In this document: positions 1 to 5,504 of the stretch, piece after piece
Position numbering within the stretch: position 1 is the stretch's first letter
Layout of the letters: the number at the start of each line of letters is the position of its first letter
Assembly (NCBI GenBank): GCA_014379915.1
Contig: JACMKV010000002.1
Location: forward strand, 1-6,088
DNA from: Burkholderiales bacterium
GTDB lineage: Bacteria > Pseudomonadota > Gammaproteobacteria > Burkholderiales > JACMKV01
DNA length: 6,088 nt
Reading direction: 5' to 3'
The notes under the pieces: generated by a model
Database searches by the model: none
The model's input: the letters and a program-made list of their open reading frames with translations, nothing else
What the model was told of the DNA's origin: nothing
Made by a program: the position numbers and the translations under genes

Positions 1-1008
1 ATTCACCTGCAGGTCGAGCACACCGAGGAATTTTCCGTTGGCGCCGGCGCTGGCGACCAGCGTGTAGCCGCCGGAATTTTTGACGACGGTCGGCTGCGGG
101 ACGGCGTCATGCGTGTGCCCGCCGAGGATCACGTCGATTCCGCTGACGCGGCTCGCGAGCTTGAGGTCGATACCCATTCCGTTATGCGACAACAGCACGA
201 TGACTTTTGCGCCTTTGGCAGCCGCTTCCCTGACGGTTTTTTGCAGCGTCTCTTCACTGATTCCGAATGCCCAATCGGCAGTCAGATGGCGCGGGTGCAT
301 GAGCGGCGTATACGGAAATGCCTGGCCGATGATCGCCACTGCTATGCCATTGACATCCTTGATCACATACGGCTTGAATACCGGATCCTGGCCATCGGCG
401 GTGCGCACGTTCTGCGCGACGAAATCGATCTTGCCATCGAGATCCTTAACGATCTCTTTGACACGATCCTGGCCGAGCGTGAATTCCCAGTGGCCGGTCA
501 TGACGTCGACATCGAGCAGCTTCGTCGCATCGACCATGTCCTGGCCCTTGGTCCACATCGCCGTGGCCGAACCCTGCCAGGTGTCGCCGCCGTCGAGCAG
601 CAGCGCGCCGGGGCGCTGTGCGCGGATTTTTTTGACCAGCGTCGCGAGGTGCGCGAAGCCGCCCACCTTGCCGTATGTTTTTGCCGCGGCCTCGAAATTG
701 ACCGAGCTGAACGCATACGCCTGACGCGAAGTCGGGCTGATACGGAAATGTTTGAGCAGCGCTTCGCCGACCAGATGCGGCGGCTTGCCGTGATGATCGC
801 CAACGCCGATGTTGACGGTCGGCTCGCGGTAGTAACTCGGTAAAAGCTGCGCGTGGCTGTCGGTGAAATGCAGCAAGGTCACGTTGTTGCCGAAGGTCGG
901 CAAGTCATACATGCCGCCGATCGTGTTCGCGAGCGCGGCCTTGCTGTTGAGGGCCAGGCCCGATGCCGCGGCCATCGCAAGCACGTGCAGGAATTCACGA
1001 CGATTCAA
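1..1008 (-). CDS. soxB: SoxB, thiosulfohydrolase of the Sox complex (partial, 3' end outside window)
   Basis: SoxB is the periplasmic dimanganese hydrolase that removes the terminal sulfone as sulfate from thiosulfate-derived groups bound to SoxYZ. The first 336 codons are visible. Residues 1-28 form a Tat signal peptide with the twin-arginine motif NRREFL at 2-7 and a hydrophobic stretch ending in an Ala-rich cleavage region. The metal-site boxes of the 5'-nucleotidase-like metallophosphatase fold appear in order: FTDSH (D50, H52), GGDTWQGS (D142), GHWEF (172-176, the SoxB form of the GNHEF box), LLSHNG (H275) and GGHTHD (H298, H300). The REP and KPPHLVG segments after the first box are typical of SoxB rather than ordinary nucleotidases. 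The start is taken as TTG at 1008, because GGGAGG lies 5 nt upstream; an in-frame ATG at 1062 has no good ribosome binding site. The family is usually about 560 residues, so roughly 40% is missing off the edge. It follows soxZ by 119 bp and probably belongs to the same operon. Confidence 0.97.
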   Translation of the reverse strand, partial: MNRREFLHVLAMAAASGLALNSKAALANTIGGMYDLPTFGNNVTLLHFTDSHAQLLPSYYREPTVNIGVGDHHGKPPHLVGEALLKHFRISPTSRQAYAFSSVNFEAAAKTYGKVGGFAHLATLVKKIRAQRPGALLLDGGDTWQGSATAMWTKGQDMVDATKLLDVDVMTGHWEFTLGQDRVKEIVKDLDGKIDFVAQNVRTADGQDPVFKPYVIKDVNGIAVAIIGQAFPYTPLMHPRHLTADWAFGISEETLQKTVREAAAKGAKVIVLLSHNGMGIDLKLASRVSGIDVILGGHTHDAVPQPTVVKNSGGYTLVASAGANGKFLGVLDLQVN

Positions 1009-1013
1009 TGTTG

Positions 1014-1019
1014 CCTCCC
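1014..1019 (-). promoter_or_regulatory. Ribosome binding site that decides the soxB TTG start
   Basis: On the minus strand this reads GGGAGG, 5 nt before TTG at 1008. It is the best Shine-Dalgarno match near the soxB N-terminus, and it places the twin-arginine motif at residues 3-4, the usual position for a Tat leader. The alternative ATG at 1062 would add 18 residues. Confidence 0.75.
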
Positions 1020-1127
1020 TATGTTGCTCTTCGGCCCGCTGCGGCTTTCGAACAATGTGCATCGCTTCGTACCAGCCAGAACCGCGCGCTTTCAGATTTG
1101 GCCTGAACTCGGCCTGAAAACGGTAGA

Positions 1128-1454
1128 TCAGGATGAGGCCGGTTCTATCTTCGCGTCGATGCTGCTCGTTTCGCCTTTGTTGTCGACCCAGCTCACGGTA
1201 ACCGTGTCGCCAGACTTGGCGCCCTTGATCTTGAAACCAAAAAACGGGTTTTTCGAAATCGCCTGACTCCACTGGGCGTCGATAACGATCTTGCCGTTGT
1301 GCGTCGCCTTGATGGTCTGGATGAAGTGGCGGGGAATCAGCTCGCCATTCGCATCCTTGCGCTGCCCCGTTTCCATCGGATGATTGACCAGCACCTTGAT
1401 GTCAGCGGCGCTGTTGTCACCTTCCATTCTCGCGCGGATTTTCATTGCCTGCAT
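1128..1454 (-). CDS. soxZ: SoxZ, sulfur-carrier scaffold subunit of SoxYZ
   Basis: SoxZ pairs with SoxY in the periplasm to form the carrier on which sulfur intermediates are processed by SoxXA, SoxB and SoxCD. It has no signal peptide and is generally thought to be exported in complex with Tat-targeted SoxY, which fits here. The product is 108 residues, the normal length. The family blocks are clear: MKIRARMEGD at the N-terminus, HPMETGQRKD at about 25-34, IPRHFIQTIKATHNGK in the middle, SKNPFFGFKIKG at about 67-78 and a final Ig-like strand VTVSWVDNKGE. The start at 1454 has GGAAGG 7 nt upstream; a second ATG at 1445 would give the shorter form MKIRARMEG, which resembles some homologues. 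It lies 69 bp after soxY and 119 bp before soxB, all on the same strand. Confidence 0.96.
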   Translation of the reverse strand: MQAMKIRARMEGDNSAADIKVLVNHPMETGQRKDANGELIPRHFIQTIKATHNGKIVIDAQWSQAISKNPFFGFKIKGAKSGDTVTVSWVDNKGETSSIDAKIEPASS

Positions 1455-1523
1455 GCGATTTCCTTCCGCTCAATCATGTCAAAACGCAAGAGTTGTACCC
1501 GAAGCAAATGCGTTTCATTGTGC

Positions 1524-1982
1524 TCATTCGCCGCAGCCGCCGATCGTCACTTTTACGTCTTTGCTCGCTGAATAGAACTTGCCGTCGGCCTGAACTACCG
1601 CCTTGATATTCGAGCTTTCCCCCATCTTGATGCGGGTCGAGACGTAGCCTTCCGCGCCGTTCAGAAAGTTGATTTGTGCAATCAGCGGAAATGGATTTTT
1701 TTCGACCAGAATCGCGATAAATCGTGTATTCGGAATACGGCTGGTGACCTGTATGGGCACTACTGCACCATTTTCGGCAATCTGCGGCACCTGAATCTCG
1801 ATGTCTTTGCTGAAGGTGGCGGCTGCGACGCCGATGCCTTTCATCGCCCCGTTAATGTCAACCGCGTCAAACGCGGCAGCGTTCCAGTCGGCCGCGAAAA
1901 CACTGCGCAGCATGCCGCCGCCGAGGGCAACACCGGCCAAGAAACTCGCCGCTTTCAATAAGGTACGTCGCGATCGATTCAT
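1524..1982 (-). CDS. soxY: SoxY, sulfur-carrier subunit with C-terminal cysteine arm
   Basis: SoxY carries oxidised sulfur intermediates covalently on a cysteine at the end of a flexible C-terminal arm. The 152-residue product begins with a Tat signal (SRRTLLK at 4-10, hydrophobic to about 27, likely cleavage after SVFA at 30). The mature part has the expected immunoglobulin-like domain, with VPIQVTSRIPNT at about 75-86, the VEKNPFPL block at about 93-100, and the STRIKMGESSNI segment before the last strands. The carrier cysteine is C150. The C-terminus is GGCGE, where most family members end in GGCGG, so the last residue is unusual. The ATG at 1982 is preceded by GGGAG about 8 nt upstream, next to an inverted repeat. 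It is the first sox gene of the set, 192 bp after moaC. Confidence 0.96.
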   Translation of the reverse strand: MNRSRRTLLKAASFLAGVALGGGMLRSVFAADWNAAAFDAVDINGAMKGIGVAAATFSKDIEIQVPQIAENGAVVPIQVTSRIPNTRFIAILVEKNPFPLIAQINFLNGAEGYVSTRIKMGESSNIKAVVQADGKFYSASKDVKVTIGGCGE

Positions 1983-1994
1983 CTCATCTGCTCC

Positions 1995-2037
1995 CGGACA
2001 AGCGGTTTACGATTGTGACTGCGCGAGGTCTTGTCCG
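1995..2037 (-). promoter_or_regulatory. Inverted repeat in the soxY leader next to its ribosome binding site
   Basis: Perfect 8-bp arms CGGACAAG (minus-strand 2037-2030) and CTTGTCCG (2002-1995) are separated by 27 nt. The 3' arm ends on the first G of the GGGAG Shine-Dalgarno of soxY. It could be an RNA hairpin that limits ribosome access or a DNA operator; the arms are short enough that chance cannot be excluded. I could not identify a convincing sigma-70 promoter in the 192-bp moaC-soxY gap. Confidence 0.35.
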
Positions 2038-2157
2038 TTCTCAAGGGCTGAACACGGAAGAGACGGTTTCGCCAATTCAACTGCAAGCCTTTCCGCTGGA
2101 ATATCACATTCGGCGCAAATCATGCTTTCGGTTTGATCCAGCCCTGTCGTCAACCCG

Positions 2158-2172
2158 CCGCCGTTCCGGCGG
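2158..2172 (-). terminator. Weak hairpin just after the moaC stop codon
   Basis: A perfect 6-bp stem (CCGCCG/CGGCGG) with a 3-nt loop begins 2 nt beyond the moaC stop on the minus strand. No T-run follows, so it is at best a weak or Rho-assisted terminator or an mRNA-end stabiliser. Partial read-through from moaC into the sox genes therefore remains possible. Confidence 0.35.
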
Positions 2173-2174
2173 TC

Positions 2175-2651
2175 TCATGCATTCGTCCAATGGCCCGATT
2201 TCCCGCCCCGCTTTTCGAGCAGCCGGATATTTTCCATATGCATGCCGCGATCAGCGGCCTTGCACATATCGTAAATGGTCAACAGCGCGACGTTGATTGC
2301 AGTTAGCGCTTCCATTTCGACGCCGGTGCGGCCGAAGGTTTCAGTCGTTGCGATGCAATCGACCGAGTTCGCCTGATGATCGAGCGTGAATTCGATGCCG
2401 ACCCTGGTCAATGCCAGTGGATGGCACAACGGGATCAGCTCCGACGTACGCTTTGCAGCCTGGATGCCGGCGATGCGCGCGACGCCGAGCACATCGCCCT
2501 TTTTCGCGCCGCCTTCGGCAATCTTCGCCAGGGTTTCGGGCTGCATGAAAATGCTGCCGGCGGCGCGTGCAAGACGGCGCGTTTCGCGCTTGTCGACAAC
2601 ATCGACCATGTGCGCCTGGCCGCGGCTGTCAAAGTGGGTTAGTTCGCTCAT
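2175..2651 (-). CDS. moaC: MoaC, cyclic pyranopterin monophosphate synthase
   Basis: MoaC works after MoaA in molybdenum cofactor biosynthesis, converting the cyclic 3',8-dihydro-GTP intermediate into cyclic pyranopterin monophosphate in the cytoplasm. The 158-residue product is full length (E. coli MoaC is about 160). Family blocks run in order: HMVDV (14-18), AKKGDVLGVARIAGIQAAK (49-67), LIPLCHPL (72-79), GRTGVEMEALTAINVALLTI and YDMCKA (107-132), and a C-terminal LLEKRGGKSG. Residues expected at the active site are present at the E. coli numbering I recall: K51, H77, E112, E114, D128 and K131. The start at 2651 matches the usual N-terminus, although no strong Shine-Dalgarno is visible. It is divergent from the M48 protease gene and codirectional with the sox genes downstream. 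Molybdenum cofactor is used by sulfite dehydrogenase-type enzymes, so a link with sulfur oxidation is plausible but inferred. Confidence 0.98.
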   Translation of the reverse strand: MSELTHFDSRGQAHMVDVVDKRETRRLARAAGSIFMQPETLAKIAEGGAKKGDVLGVARIAGIQAAKRTSELIPLCHPLALTRVGIEFTLDHQANSVDCIATTETFGRTGVEMEALTAINVALLTIYDMCKAADRGMHMENIRLLEKRGGKSGHWTNA

Positions 2652-2666
2652 CAGTCGGGGTTGGAA

Positions 2667-2693
2667 GGTAACAACGGGAAGGGTAACAACGGG
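2667..2693. repeat. 12-bp direct repeat in the moaC/bepA divergent intergenic region
   Basis: GGTAACAACGGG occurs at 2667-2678 and again at 2682-2693, a 15-bp period. Its place between two divergent genes makes it a candidate regulator binding site, but it could equally be a small slippage duplication. Confidence 0.5.
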
Positions 2694-2727
2694 GCAGCCC
2701 CGGTCAGGAACTCAATGCTCAAAGGAT

Positions 2728-2733
2728 TATCAT
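2728..2733 (+). promoter_or_regulatory. Possible -10 element directly upstream of the M48 protease start
   Basis: TATCAT matches TATAAT at five of six positions and ends 6 nt before the ATG at 2740, so transcription could begin at or very near the start codon. No good -35 lies at the right distance. This is a weak call and only one way to explain the poorly placed Shine-Dalgarno. Confidence 0.25.
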
Positions 2734-2739
2734 AGCACC

Positions 2740-4173
2740 ATGAATTTCCGCTATCTAATCGTAGCCTTATGTATCGCCGGTCAAGTCGCGCGCGCCGATG
2801 GCCTGCCCGATTTGGGCGATGTTTCGCAGAGTGCTTTTTCGCCGTTGCAAGAGCAGCAGATCGGCGAGAGCATCATGCTCGAAATTCGCAACGACAAGAG
2901 CTACTTGAGCGATCCCGAACTAACCGATTATCTGAACGATCTAGGTTATCGGCTGGTGTCGAACAGCCCGGATTCGCGCCAGGCATTCGAGTTTTTTCTG
3001 ATCCGCGACAGCTCGGTCAACGCGTTCGCGCTGCCCGGCGGTTTCATTGGTGTCCACACCGGTTTGATCACGACGGCGCAAAGCGAATCCGAACTCGCGG
3101 GCGTGGTGTCGCACGAGGTCGCGCATGTCACCCAGCGCCATCTCGCGCGCATGATTTCCGGCCAGAAGCAAAGCACGATCATGTCGCTTGGTTTGTTGGC
3201 GTTGGCGATTCTGGCGGCGCGCGTGAATTCCGAAGTATCGCAAGCCGCGGTTGCCGGCGCGCAAGCAACGGCGATCCAGAGCCAGCTCGACTTCACGCGC
3301 GATCATGAGCGTGAAGCCGATCGCGTCGGACTGCAAATACTGCAGAAATCGGGCTTCGATCCGCGCGCCATGCCGTCTTTCTTCGAGCGCCTGCAAAAGT
3401 CGACGCGCGTGATCGAAAACAATGCCCCCGCGTACTTGCGCACTCACCCGCTGACTTACGAGCGCATCGCCGATGTGCAAAGCCGCACGCAGGAAATGAG
3501 CTACAAGCAGGTGCCGGACAGCCCCGCTTTTCAGTTGCTGCGAGCGAAACTGCGTGCTAACACCGGTAGCGCGAAAGAAGCGGTCGTGTATTTCGAAGAC
3601 AGCGTGCAGGAGAAAAAATTTACCAATGAGGCGGCGAGCCGCTATGGCCTCGTCGCGGCGCTGATGCGCACCAAGGATTACGCGCGCGCAAAGCAGGAAA
3701 TGGCGGTGCTGCGCAAGATCGGACCGGCAAGCCCCATCGTCGACACGCTCGCCGGGCAATTGAAAATCGCGACCGGCGACCACTCGGGTGCGCTCGAGCA
3801 TTACCGGCAGGCGCTGAAAAGCCATCCCGGCTATCGCGCGCTGGTTTACGATTATGCTGAACTTTTGCTGCAGGCGAGGCGAGGTCAGGAAGCGCTGGCA
3901 TTGATCAACGACCAGTTGCAGATTCACCCCTCGGATTCGCAGCTTTACTTGTTGCAGGCAAGAAGCTACGCGGCGCTCGACAAGAAGCTGCTGCAGCACA
4001 AGGCGCAGGCCGAAGCTTACGTGCGGCTGGGCACCCTTCCCGCCGCTATTGAGCAATTGCAGATCGCGCTGCGCAGCGGCGATGGCGATTTCTACCAGCT
4101 ATCGAGTGTCGAGGCGCGGCTGCGCGAATTGCGCGCCGTCGATCAGGAAAACCGCAAGGCAGCGCAGCAGTAA
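2740..4173 (+). CDS. BepA/YfgC-like periplasmic M48 metalloprotease with TPR repeats
   Basis: This is a zinc metalloprotease of the BepA (YfgC) type, which in E. coli helps assemble or degrades outer-membrane beta-barrel proteins in the periplasm. The 477-residue product is close to the length of BepA. It has a Sec signal peptide (1-19, hydrophobic core LIVALCIAG, cleavage near ARA-D), then the M48 domain with NAFALPGGFIGVHTGL (94-109), the catalytic HEVAH (125-129), and EREAD (190-194) holding the third zinc ligand. THPLTYERI (235-243) corresponds to the loop carrying the regulatory histidine in BepA (H236 here). A hydrophobic stretch at about 147-161 lies between the two zinc motifs. From about 262 to 465 the sequence is helical repeats, with clear TPR units near 346-415. 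The start is ATG 2740, because an upstream in-frame extension would lack a signal peptide; AAAGGA is 13 nt away, farther than ideal. No neighbour shares its operon with certainty. Confidence 0.93.
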   Translation: MNFRYLIVALCIAGQVARADGLPDLGDVSQSAFSPLQEQQIGESIMLEIRNDKSYLSDPELTDYLNDLGYRLVSNSPDSRQAFEFFLIRDSSVNAFALPGGFIGVHTGLITTAQSESELAGVVSHEVAHVTQRHLARMISGQKQSTIMSLGLLALAILAARVNSEVSQAAVAGAQATAIQSQLDFTRDHEREADRVGLQILQKSGFDPRAMPSFFERLQKSTRVIENNAPAYLRTHPLTYERIADVQSRTQEMSYKQVPDSPAFQLLRAKLRANTGSAKEAVVYFEDSVQEKKFTNEAASRYGLVAALMRTKDYARAKQEMAVLRKIGPASPIVDTLAGQLKIATGDHSGALEHYRQALKSHPGYRALVYDYAELLLQARRGQEALALINDQLQIHPSDSQLYLLQARSYAALDKKLLQHKAQAEAYVRLGTLPAAIEQLQIALRSGDGDFYQLSSVEARLRELRAVDQENRKAAQQ

Positions 4174-4234
4174 ACTGCGATCGAATGTTATCCGTATCAC
4201 GGCGTCAGCATCACGCAGGCGATTGTCAGAGCCG

Positions 4235-4615
4235 TCATGCCATGACCAATAAACGCGCCAGCAGCCCTATGAGTCCGCACGCCGCGATTACCGGAATAAT
4301 CCCGATTTTGTAGCGAAACAGGGCGATCAGCGCGGCGATGCCGATCACGGCAGATAGCCACTCGAACGCGCCTCCCAACCCTTGCGGCCAGAGCACGTGG
4401 TAAGCGAAGAAAACGACCAGATTCAGGATCACGCCAACCACGGCCGCGGTGATGCCGGTCAATGGCGCAGTGAATTTCCGGTCACCGTGGGTCGATTCGA
4501 CCAGCGGCCCGCCAATCAGGATGAATAAAAAGCACGGCAGAAAGGTAAAAAATGTGACCACCATCGCCGCCGTCGCGCCGGCAAGAAACAACGCCTCGGG
4601 ACCGAAGATCTGCTT
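4235..4615 (-). pseudogene. chrA: C-terminal remnant of a ChrA-type chromate transporter
   Basis: Intact chromate ion transporters of the CHR family are inner-membrane proteins of roughly 390-450 residues that export chromate. Here only the last third or so is left. The open frame from 4615 reads KQIFGPEALFLAGATAAM, then FFTFLPCFLFILIGGPLVE, STHGDRKFTAPLTGITAAVV and FFAYHVLWPQG, all strongly typical of the second half of long ChrA proteins. About four membrane segments remain, and the normal-looking C-terminus ends in VMA. A TAA at 4616-4618 closes the frame on its 5' side, and the sequence beyond it does not resemble ChrA, so the N-terminal half has been lost by deletion or rearrangement rather than by one point mutation. 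A TTG at 4591 could start a 118-residue piece, but no supporting ribosome binding site is evident and a functional product is unlikely. It is convergent with the M48 protease gene, 61 bp from that gene's stop. Confidence 0.82.
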
Positions 4616-4729
4616 TTATTCTGGGTCGAGCGGGGTCGAGACCGATATTAACGCGGTTTCAATCGCACGAGCCACCCTGTCCCGGCCTAGATAGGCGGCG
4701 CAAACCGCTGCCTGTCCGCAACGTAACGA

Positions 4730-4755
4730 CAGGAAAATTCGTGCAGGAAAATTCG
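4730..4755. repeat. 14-bp-period tandem duplication
   Basis: CAGGAAAATTCG is present at 4730-4741 and 4744-4755, separated by TG. The 14-nt unit would shift a reading frame, which fits non-coding or decayed sequence. Confidence 0.6.
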
Positions 4756-4780
4756 ACAAAATGGCCTCAGCTATTTGCCC

Positions 4781-4806
4781 TGCCATGCGATGGCAATACC
4801 ATCGCA
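4781..4806. repeat. Two overlapping palindromes upstream of tusA
   Basis: TGCCAT-GCG-ATGGCA (4781-4795) and TGCGATGG-CAATA-CCATCGCA (4786-4806) are both perfect and share the central GCGATGG. They lie just upstream of the proposed tusA promoter, so they could be operator half-sites; as RNA they would form mutually exclusive hairpins. Confidence 0.5.
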
Positions 4807-4826
4807 AGTGAAGCCTTTGCGCCGGC

Positions 4827-4856
4827 TTGCGCGCGCGGCGCCGTTTGCTATATAAC
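4827..4856 (+). promoter_or_regulatory. Candidate sigma-70 promoter for tusA
   Basis: TTGCGC (4827-4832), a 16-nt spacer and TATATA (4849-4854), or an 18-nt spacer and TATAAC (4851-4856), form a plausible -35/-10 pair. Transcription would start near 4862, giving a leader of about 55 nt before tusA. The -35 match is only partial. Confidence 0.45.
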
Positions 4857-4916
4857 AGCTTTTCGATAGCGGTTTTTGTTCAGATACGGCGTCACCGCGC
4901 CAGGAGTTCAAGGGCT

Positions 4917-5144
4917 ATGGATTTCGATAGAGAGCTGGACGCGCGCGGCCTGAATTGCCCGCTGCCGATTTTGCGGACCAAAAAATCACTGACCGACATG
5001 CTATCGGGCGACGTGCTGAAAGTCGTCGCCACCGATCCTGGTTCGGTCAAGGACTTCCAGGCGTTCTCGAAACAGACCGGGCATGCATTATTGTCGGCGG
5101 TCGAATCGAAAGGCGAGTTTTCGTTTTTTCTTAGAAAAAGATAG
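4917..5144 (+). CDS. tusA: TusA/SirA-family sulfur carrier protein
   Basis: TusA-type proteins carry sulfane sulfur as a persulfide on a single conserved cysteine in the cytoplasm. They feed tRNA thiolation or molybdenum cofactor sulfuration and, in sulfur oxidisers, dissimilatory sulfur oxidation. The 75-residue product has the diagnostic DARGLNCPLPILRTKK block at 8-23, with the carrier Cys at position 14 in the CPxP motif. VATDPGSVKDFQAF in the second half and a closing beta strand EFSFFLRKR complete the family fold. It contains no other cysteine. The start at 4917 is chosen because homologues begin just before this block and AGGAG lies 10 nt upstream; an open frame continues to 4827 but adds arginine-rich, non-conserved residues. 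It lies about 740 bp from the M48 protease gene with the chrA remnant between them. The nearby Sox genes make a sulfur-oxidation role plausible, but a housekeeping role cannot be excluded. Confidence 0.94.
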   Translation: MDFDRELDARGLNCPLPILRTKKSLTDMLSGDVLKVVATDPGSVKDFQAFSKQTGHALLSAVESKGEFSFFLRKR

Positions 5145-5211
5145 GGCGCGCGGACCCGTTAGTGCCGAAGGCGCCCGTTTGCGGGTAACGCGCCCCTGGC
5201 CCGCCTTCCTA

Positions 5212-5232
5212 GCCCCCTTTCCAAAAGGGGGC
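5212..5232. repeat. C/G-rich hairpin downstream of tusA
   Basis: GCCCCCTTT and AAAGGGGGC form a perfect 9-bp stem around a 3-nt loop, followed by AGGGGG rather than a T-run. It may end or stabilise the tusA transcript, or be a copy of a dispersed intergenic repeat; it is 68 bp past the tusA stop. Confidence 0.5.
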
Positions 5233-5388
5233 AGGGGGTATTTCTCCGCCGCTTATGCTGCCTCGCTTGCTCTCCCCCTCAGTTCCCCTTTTTCGGACAC
5301 ATTACCGACGAAGTCGGCCGTTTGCGGGGAGCGCGCCTTAGCGCCGCCTCCCGCCGCGGATGGCTTCGCCAACGCCGTGTCGGCGGGG

Positions 5389-5412
5389 CGTTTTGAAGTC
5401 CGTTTTGAAGTC
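5389..5412. repeat. Perfect tandem duplication of a 12-mer
   Basis: CGTTTTGAAGTC occurs twice head to tail with no gap, directly before the TTGACC hexamer at 5413-5418. Confidence 0.8.
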
Positions 5413-5483
5413 TTGACCCGAAAAGATGTAAGTCTTACATCGGTCGTATCGGCCTCGCCGTTATGTAATATGCCAATGTAATA
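5413..5483 (+). promoter_or_regulatory. Operator-like cluster of ATGTAA/TTACAT half-sites
   Basis: A near-perfect palindrome GATGTAAG-T-CTTACATC lies at 5425-5441, and two direct copies of ATGTAATA follow at 5463-5470 and 5476-5483. Four half-sites with an ATGTAA core thus fall within 60 bp. A -35-like TTGACC sits at 5413-5418, with only a weak -10 (TACATC, 5436-5441) inside the palindrome; a better -10 (TAAAAT, 5505-5510) lies beyond the direct repeats. The regulator is unknown. Placement upstream of the microprotein gene suggests it is the controlled gene. Confidence 0.5.
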
Positions 5484-5504
5484 GCACTCTCGTCCTTCTG
5501 CCGC

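Larger units (their letters stand above)
4616..4826. other. Non-coding stretch between the chrA remnant and the tusA promoter
   Basis: No gene is supported here. A 63-codon minus-strand frame with a TTG start (4807) runs to the stop at 4616, but it has no recognisable family features. The stretch holds a 14-bp tandem duplication and two overlapping palindromes, listed separately. It may be the scar of the event that removed the chrA 5' half. Confidence 0.5.

Noticed and set aside
80..843. Long plus-strand open frames opposite soxB
   Set aside because: They overlap a minus-strand frame with complete SoxB motifs and a Tat leader; their translations have no family features.
2386..2739. N-terminal extension of the M48 protease frame
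   Set aside because: It would run antisense through moaC, and the clear signal peptide begins at ATG 2740.
2941..4056. 371-codon minus-strand frame opposite the M48 protease gene
   Set aside because: It is a shadow in GC-rich DNA; the plus strand carries HEVAH, the EREAD ligand motif and TPR repeats.
4616..4807. 63-codon minus-strand frame in the same phase as the chrA remnant
   Set aside because: TTG start, no recognisable family and no resemblance to the expected ChrA middle region; it contains the 14-bp duplication and is more likely non-coding scar.
5083..5481. 132-codon plus-strand frame over the tusA 3' end and repeats
   Set aside because: Low-complexity translation of repeats, out of frame with tusA, no start signal.
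5145..5500. CRISPR array
   Set aside because: Repeats are only two copies each, of different lengths and without regular spacers.
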